A DNA stretch of 64,000 nucleotides from Phaseolus vulgaris. Taxonomy: Eukaryota; Streptophyta; Magnoliopsida; Fabales; Fabaceae. Below the pieces are notes generated by a model, which saw nothing but the letters and a program-made list of their open reading frames with translations, searched no databases and had not been told where the DNA came from. Position 1 is the first letter of the stretch, and every line of letters starts with the position of its first letter. Made by a program: the position numbers and the translations under genes. Below are positions 57,454-64,000 of the stretch, piece by piece. The stretch spans positions 4,864,170-4,928,169 of the forward strand of contig NC_023758.2 in the NCBI RefSeq assembly GCF_000499845.2, given 5' to 3'.

Positions 57454-60049
57454 TCAGATTTTGGCCGTAACCTGCTCCTTCATTTCAAGCAATGCATCTT
57501 CAAAGCACTTGGCAAGAAACTCAGGATCGGGAATGATATCTTTGGCCACCTGCACTTGCATGTCTGCCCTTCCAGCATAGCTCACCATATTCAAGACCAG
57601 AGCCTGCATTACCAAACACCAGCCACCAACAATGAACAAAATTATATTCACCTACAACTATGCTCCTGAGTTTGAAATAAAACAGAGATTAGGGACCATA
57701 CATGTGGCAAGGCAGAATTATTTGCCCTTAAGAACGTTATAGGATTGCCTCCAATCATAATCTCCTCTTGTGGACCTACCACGTTTGAGATTGTAAACGT
57801 GGTGTGGCAGAGTATCCGGTAATTTAGAAGCCCAGCAAACTGCAGTTCAGAGATAAAACAGTATTGGAATTTTCTACTTTACTACCTAAATAGTCTAAAA
57901 ACAAGGAAAAAGGAAGTGCACCTTTGGACCAAGGGTGGACATAACAAAATCTCCAATTTTGTATGAGAAACTGGCTTCCAGAGTTCGTTTCTTTCTGTCA
58001 ATCGTTGCCTTAGCTCTCTTTAAATATTCTAAAGGATCTGAAAAGTTGCTTCTGTGGTAATATATTGGCAGCAGAATCATACCAAATTTGTTACCCCACC
58101 TCGCTCCTGAATTGTTTTTCATCAAATTGGATAATTCCTGATCAATAACAACAATAGTTCATTTTTATCCGTGAAGTTGCAGATAGAAAACAAGGAAAGT
58201 AAATTTGGGCAAGGCAAGAGTAGACCTGCAATCCTGGCTGCTTTCTTAAATTAACCATAGCTAACCCTGTTAACCGAACACCGTCCCGCAGCCCTTACAC
58301 AAAAATATTATCCAATCAATTATGTTATCATCATCTGTGTTTGAGTGCACGCACGCCTTTTGTACATAAGTAGGAAGAGAAGCTTTGTTCATTAGAAAAT
58401 ACAACAGAATTTTACCGTTAGGTGCTCGGAAGTCCAAGTATCTAGATACCCCACATGATATAACTGCAAACAGAACGTCATTTATGGTCTGCACAATAGC
58501 AAAAATTAACAATCACAAGAACGAAAAGCTTTTTTTTTCATGTATGTGAGAGTGGTTTAATCTTGTAGTGGTTATTTAACAATTTGCAGTAGTAGTTTAT
58601 TACGATTGTTGCTTCTAATAAATCCTATTCACAATCCATAACGTATCAGCGAAGGTTAAATTAAATGAATCACCTAGCTTATTGCATTTGACTAAAAAGG
58701 ATTAAAGAAATAATTTTTTATATAAAACCAAAAAAAAAGTGAACTATTAAATATAAAATATAAGACTCCAATATACACGAAAAACATATTTATAAGTTCA
58801 TTTTCACCGCATCTTTTTTATAAAAGACATTACTCAGGATAGTGTGAGAATACGAAAGAAACTACATATGTCCCCTCCAACCAAAAAGAAAACTTCCAAA
58901 ATTTGAAAAGATAAAACTGACTTTCTAATTTACTAGAGTTTTTTCAATATTTAATTTTTGTCAAGAAAAGGTGCTAGTGGAAGGTGGGATCATTAAACAT
59001 GAAATACCTTTCCAACAACTTTTTTCACCATAAAAATGGTCAACTTAATAGTTAAGCTAATCACTATATATTATGATATTAGTCAGTCAAATTGTGAGAT
59101 TGGTCAATAATATAAAATTTATCAAATTTTAACAAAATTGATGAATTTGAAGTAAATTATATAATGTTTTAAAATTGTTTTGGGGAAGAAATATATGAAT
59201 TATAGAAAAGTAGGAGTTGTGAATTTTGGATGCCTAAAATGATGAGAGTGAAGAAAGAAGGATAATTTGATTTAGTATATAGTAACAAAAATAAAAGAAG
59301 AAAAGAGAGAGGGAGAGACTTACCGCATTAACAGCAGTCTTGACGGTCTTCATGTCTTGGAGGGAGAAAGAGGCAGTAGCAATTTTGCGGGGCCAGAGCT
59401 GAACGCCGGCGCCGCCGGTTATGGAGGATTTGGGGTCACGAACCCATAAACACCTGAGGATGAAGTCGAGGATAAAGAGGAAAGAAAAGAAGAGGGTGAG
59501 GAGGAGATTCCAGAAATTGAAGGGAGGGTTAGAGGCATTTGAAGGGGTAGATGCAGAAGAAGCGATGGTAGGGAGAGCTTGGGGATCGTTGAGTTTCCTG
59601 CAACTGGCGAGGAACAGAGACATCAAGGAAATGCCATCGCCGAGGGCGTGATGGATTCGGAAAATAAGGCACTTGTGGGCCATGAGCAGATGGATTTCCC
59701 AGAGAGGCTTATCCATGCTAAGCCCATCGCAGTCTATGGATAGTTCGGCAAGGTAGCCGTTGATGGCCCGTTCATCCCCTTCCTCCCCCAGCGCCTCCTC
59801 GATTACGCGCAAGTGACGATCGATCTCCACTTGGGTGGGCCGCCAGTGCTCCTCTCCTCTTTGGTCTCTGACGAGGAGGCTGGTGAAGCGCGGGTGTTGG
59901 AGCATAGTTGACTTCCGCACCTCCGATTTCACTGACTCCACGTCGATGGGGTTCTTCAACCCTACCACGCAGTGGATTACTTGCTTCGTTTCTTCCTGCA
60001 GAAACAGCCTCCCCGCCGGCGTTAGAGCTTCGTCCCCATTCTCACCCAT
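57454..60049 (-). CDS. WSD1-like wax ester synthase / diacylglycerol acyltransferase
   Basis: Esterifies fatty alcohols or diacylglycerol with acyl-CoA, for cuticular wax or storage lipid, at the ER. Six minus-strand exons give 456 residues: 60049-59324, 58488-58416, 58293-58226, 58137-57922, 57839-57702 and 57603-57454 (TGA). The acyltransferase active-site motif HHALGDG lies at residues 133-139 (HHxxxDG), preceded by PLWEIHLL. A membrane segment spans about residues 179-200. Later blocks are TINDVLFAVISCGVSRYL, NLRKQPGLQ, WGNKFGMILLPI, TISNVVGPQEEI and the final MVSYAG. All joins are GT-AG and keep frame; length is close to the ~480 of Arabidopsis WSD1. ATG 60049 is used; there is no ATG upstream in frame. 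The 5' leader is a (GA)n tract on this strand. Confidence 0.92.
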
Positions 60050-60061
60050 TCTCGTTCCCAC

Positions 60062-60096
60062 CCTCTCTCTTTCTCTCTCTCTCTCTCTCTTCTCTT
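60062..60096. repeat. (CT)n / (GA)n tract in the WSD1-like 5' leader
   Basis: CT-rich run directly upstream of the WSD1-like start, so (GA)n in its leader or core promoter. GA/CT repeats at this position are common in plant promoters and bound by GAGA-binding BPC factors in known cases; a role here is inferred. Confidence 0.6.
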
Positions 60097-61968
60097 TTTA
60101 TTTTACTTCTTCTGTCATCTCCCACCATTCACTTATCTTCATTCCATTTTTCTAACTAATTATCATCCCTCGAGTGTTTCAAAACACAAATATGTGCTTC
60201 TCCTCACCAAATCTAGAAGCACTTTCTTTTCAACATTTCTAGTTCTATGTTTTATATTTTGTAAAAGAGTTATGATATCTTAATATTTGTAATAAAATTT
60301 TTTTTTAATAAAAATACATAAAATATAAAATGTTAAAACTTTTTTTAAAATTAACAATAAAATAAACATTTTCGCATGTATTAATGTTAATGATAAATAA
60401 ATAAATAAATGGTGATAAATAGTTACGTATCAAAGCGGCACAGTTTAATAGGAGGTGGTCGCTGTCGCTGTCCCTCTACTTATGTCACCGCTCTTATTGG
60501 GGCTTCTTCAGCAGCCATCTTTTTAAAATGATTCTATATTTTTAGTTATTATAGTATTTGTACAAACAATTTGTTAAGTTTTTCCGTGGTTAATATTTAT
60601 CCAAAAAAATTATTATTTACCATACTTAAATTGCAAAAATCTATTTAAATAACTTATATTCAATTTTATTTAATATATATAAGTATAAATAACACACAAC
60701 AATAAAATCATTCATTAACAATTAATTTAAGACAAAAAATAACTAATTATTATAGTTAGTATGAAATTAAATATTTAGATCAAATTTTAAATTTAAATTC
60801 ATATTTTTTTTAAAAATTAATTTTAAATTTAAATTCATATTTTTTTAAAAAAATTAATTTTAAATTTTAAATTTAAATCCAAATAGTGGATTGAATTTTA
60901 AATTTAAATTCATATTTTTATAAATCTACATAATATTAAGAATTATTAGTATAATGTAATTTAAAATTTATTTTTTTTATCTTTTTTGTGTGATAAAGGT
61001 TAATTATTTTATTTTTTTAATGTTAAGTTTATGTTTTTAATTATTCATTAATTTCAATACTTTTATGTTTATGTATTTATTATTTATTTAATATATATTT
61101 AAATACGTAAGTTTGATCTTAAGAGAATTTTTTTATCCTGATTTTACTTTCTTTTATTATAAATTAAATAATTTTAATAAGTTTAATTTTAAAAAAAATC
61201 GTATTAGACACATTTTAATCTTGATAAAAAAATGCTTAATAAAAAATTACTCCACTGTTTTTATTAAGATAAAACATTCTCTCATTTTCTAAAATAAAAA
61301 TCATTAGTTTTAAAATACTAAAATAAATGGTATAAAAGGGATCACTTTCACTTATTTGATGCCAATTTAGTAGTAGACGTTTATGGTTAAGAATTCTAAA
61401 ATTAATATTTTCCATTTTCTTTCTTAATATTTTTATTTTGTGTACCTCTTTTCTTCTCTACATTTTCGTAAAATAAAAAAATTATCTACTAAAGAAAACC
61501 ATAGAAATCGTGCGTTAGTTGGAGTCTGCATTATAGAACTTTATCCGCACATCAGACTTTCATCTCCACGTGTTTAAGGGTTATATGGATTCATATGGAA
61601 ATTTGGATTTTTTAACTTTTAAATTTGTATAAACAAACTGGAAGTATTACGACAAGTTATAAAATATGGACTAAAATTAAAATCAAATTTAAATAAATAA
61701 ACTTCCAATGAATTAAAACAGTGTAAAAGTTGAGTAATTTGGTCTAATAGATTTTTTTTTCATTTTTAACTTACTAAATGATTTTATCTTAATCTTTTTA
61801 ATTCGACTTTAGTCATAAGACTTTCTTAAATCAGGTAGCAAACCTAGCAGTGGAAAAAAAAGGATAAAGTAGTTTTTGGCATAAAATAAACAAGGGTGAA
61901 AGAAATGAATTTTGGGAGAAAATAAAAGGTATAAATTTGAATGAATAGGTTTGGCGGGGAGGCGTGAA
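60097..61968. other. AT-rich divergent intergenic region
   Basis: Separates the WSD1-like gene (minus) and RAD54 (plus), so it holds both promoters. Near 60780-60910 the phrase TTTTAAATTTAAATTCATAT is repeated three to four times. No other gene seen. Confidence 0.5.
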
Positions 61969-61974
61969 ATGGGA

Positions 61975-63988
61975 ATGGAGGAAGAGGAAGATGAAATGCT
62001 GTGGTGTTCGTCTGATTCTTGTTCTTCTGATTCGGACGAGGACAATATCGAAGAACGGAAATCGCAGAACGTGGATGCACTGGTGAGGTAAGCAAGCTAT
62101 TACATCAATTGTTATTCCATCAGCATTGAATTGAATTGATGAATTGAACTGAATTGCGGCGCAGGGGCAACCTCGTCGTGAAGAGACAATCGCTGCTACC
62201 GCGGCTTCTGTCAGTATCGCAAGGGGCGGCTGTTTGTAGAAAACCCTTTAAACCTCCATCCTCCAAATCTCATGCTTCCACTTACAATCAAGACCTCACT
62301 CGTAGGCTTTCCGCTCGCAAAAGGTTTGTTCCATGGGGTTCTTCCTCTCCTATTCCCAGACCTGCGTTCCCTGATTTCCAACTCAATTCACCAGTAACTG
62401 AGTCCCATGTTGATGTTCCTGTTTCTGAGGAGCTCACACCATCTTTGCCCCCGGGGATCGACCCTTTAGTACTCTGGCACCCTCAAGACTCCCAGCATGA
62501 CCCTTCTAATACTGATTTTACCACCATTACAGTTGACCCTTTGCTTGTTCGTTACCTTCGTCCACATCAGAGGTTATCATCATTGCACCCCATTGCTCAC
62601 ACTTTAGCTCAATTCAGTATTAAATCAACAAAATCACTTTTTTCTCTCTTGATGCAGAGAAGGGGTTCAGTTCATGTTTGACTGTGTCTCGGGGCTGTGT
62701 ACCACGCCAAATATACATGGATGCATTTTGGCAGATGATATGGGGTAACTTCTTTCTTTGAAATCTTTTCATTGTTATAGTACCCTTTTCTTTCTCCCCG
62801 CCTTTTTTCATTATAGGACTGCCTTTGTTGCACAGTCTGGGGAAGACATTGCAGTCCATCACATTACTATATACTCTACTCAGTCAAGGGTTTGATGGCA
62901 AGCCGTTGGTTCGAAAATCCATCATAGTGACTCCTACCAGTCTTGTCAGTAATTGGGAAGCTGAAATAAAAAAGTGGGTTGGTGAAAGAGTTCGTCTTGT
63001 TGCTTTATGTGAAAGTACAAGAGAGGATGTTGTCTCTGCGATCGACAGTTTTACAAGTCCCGAAAGAAATTTACAGGTGAAATGAAATTTCTAATCATTC
63101 TTCTGTTGCTTAAATATCTTGAACTACACATGTACTCAGTTAGTATTCCCCAATTTGCAGGTTCTCATTGTTTCATATGAGACATTCCGAATGCATTCTT
63201 CAAAGTTTAGCTCTAGTGACTCGTGTGACCTTCTCATATGTGACGAGGCTCACAGATTGAAAAATGATCAAACAATAACAAACCGGGTATTGTAATTTGT
63301 AGGGCTTATTTTCTCTCCCTCCTTTACTGGCATGTTTCTGAGTTCACTAAACTTCCTGGATTAGGCATTGGCAGCCCTCCCGTGCAAACGTAGAATTTTA
63401 TTGTCAGGAACTCCCTTACAAGTGAGGATTTTTGCATGATTATTCACCTGTCTTGTTAATTACAATCCAAAATCTCCGTATGTTTTTTATTCTTGTTAAT
63501 TTGGATGGACTTCCGTCACTTGCAGAATGATTTAGAAGAATTCTTTGCAATGGTTAACTTTACCAATCCTGGAATATTGGGCAGTATTGCACATTTTCGA
63601 CGTTACTATGAGGTACATTGATTACTTCTTATATTTTGGATGCGCATTGTTGCAAAATTTTAGCTTGTCGTGTCAAAAACTCAGAATATACCAAAATTAG
63701 GGAAGAGGAGTTATCCAGTTGTTAAATATATAGTATGTAAGGAATATTCTATTAGACGCTGATAAGATAACAAGATAAACCAACTTCTGAATGCTTTCAC
63801 CAGATGTGATGCTGGAATGGGACAAAGGGTTTCCCCCCTTCTCTTTTATTTTCATTTTTACTTTTGTGATACGGCTTACATGAATTTTGAAGGCACCGAT
63901 TATTTGTGGAAGAGAACCTTCTGCCACTGCTGAAGAGAAGAAGATAGGTGCTGAACGGTCTGCTGAATTAAGTGTCAATGTTAATCGG
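61975..63988 (+). CDS. RAD54: DNA repair and recombination protein RAD54 (5' part)
   Basis: SNF2-family ATPase that works with RAD51 in homologous recombination in the nucleus. Eight exons are visible: 61975-62087, 62165-62572, 62658-62744, 62836-63076, 63161-63286, 63365-63421, 63526-63612 and 63893-63988; the window ends in the next intron. The acidic start [33 protein letters not shown] and [15 protein letters not shown] match plant RAD54. Helicase motifs follow: [18 protein letters not shown], Walker A as ADDMGLGKT across exons 3-4, [15 protein letters not shown] in [13 protein letters not shown], and [10 protein letters not shown]. An in-frame ATG also lies at 61969 (two residues longer); 61975 matches the family start. 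About the N-terminal 400 residues are present; the helicase C-terminal domain is beyond the window. Confidence 0.95.
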
Positions 63989-64000
63989 GTAATGCATGTG

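Noticed and set aside
1..64000. tRNA, rRNA, snoRNA genes, CRISPR arrays, bacterial-style operons
   Set aside because: No cloverleaf with A and B boxes, no rRNA core words and no spaced short repeats were seen; the tandem arrays present are eukaryotic satellites and microsatellites.

Overview
The window is nuclear DNA of a flowering plant. Genes are split by GT-AG introns, intergenic DNA is very AT-rich with many (TA)n runs, and the families are plant ones (PIP-class signalling peptide, UGT73-like glucosyltransferase, WSD1-type wax synthase, LRR/extensin-like protein, an LTR retrotransposon with a plant-type antisense ORF). A TRIM remnant of a type common in legumes and a ~541-bp satellite close in size to the 528-bp khipu subtelomeric satellite of common bean suggest a phaseoloid legume, perhaps Phaseolus, near a chromosome end. 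That placement is inference; no species marker was checked. Layout: (1) 1-4.2 kb is AT-rich DNA holding a 55-residue secreted-peptide gene with the C-terminal SGPSxRGxGH signature. (2) 4.2-8.3 kb, plus strand: an eight-exon RluA/RluD-family RNA pseudouridine synthase, probably organellar. (3) 9.6-24.6 kb, plus strand: a 14-exon gamma-tubulin complex gene of the GCP6 type, with repeat-filled introns 11-13. (4) 24.6-27.3 kb: no intact gene recognised; a broken minus-strand fragment of a JJJ1-type DnaJ gene lies at 26.3-26.7 kb. (5) 27.3-28.4 kb, minus strand: a five-exon C2-domain gene with a Pro/Tyr-rich tail.

(6) 29,492-39,252: a structurally complete Ty3/gypsy element of the Tat/Ogre type. 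It has two 708-bp LTRs, the 5-bp target duplication GGTCT, gag-pol on the plus strand, a 49-bp minisatellite and a long antisense ORF with its own TATA box. Its coding parts carry nine nonsense codons, so it cannot be autonomous. (7) 39.25-41.2 kb: a TRIM remnant and AT-rich DNA. (8) 41.3-42.75 kb, plus strand: a two-exon leucine-rich-repeat extensin-like secreted protein. (9) 43.4-54.1 kb: a satellite array of about 19-20 monomers with an internal inverted block and a dimeric higher-order section. (10) 54.6-56.0 kb, minus strand: an intronless UGT73-like glycosyltransferase. (11) 57.5-60.0 kb, minus strand: a six-exon WSD1-like wax ester synthase/DGAT. (12) 61.97 kb to the end, plus strand: the first eight exons of RAD54, cut by the window edge.

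The genes form no operon or obvious pathway; they are ordinary single-copy-type plant genes separated by repeats. The unusual material is the satellite array, the antisense gene of the Tat element with its one-directional mutation damage, and the very short PIP-type peptide gene. Exon boundaries were set by eye from splice signals plus reading-frame and protein-family continuity; no alignment program was run. Family identities come from recalled conserved motifs.
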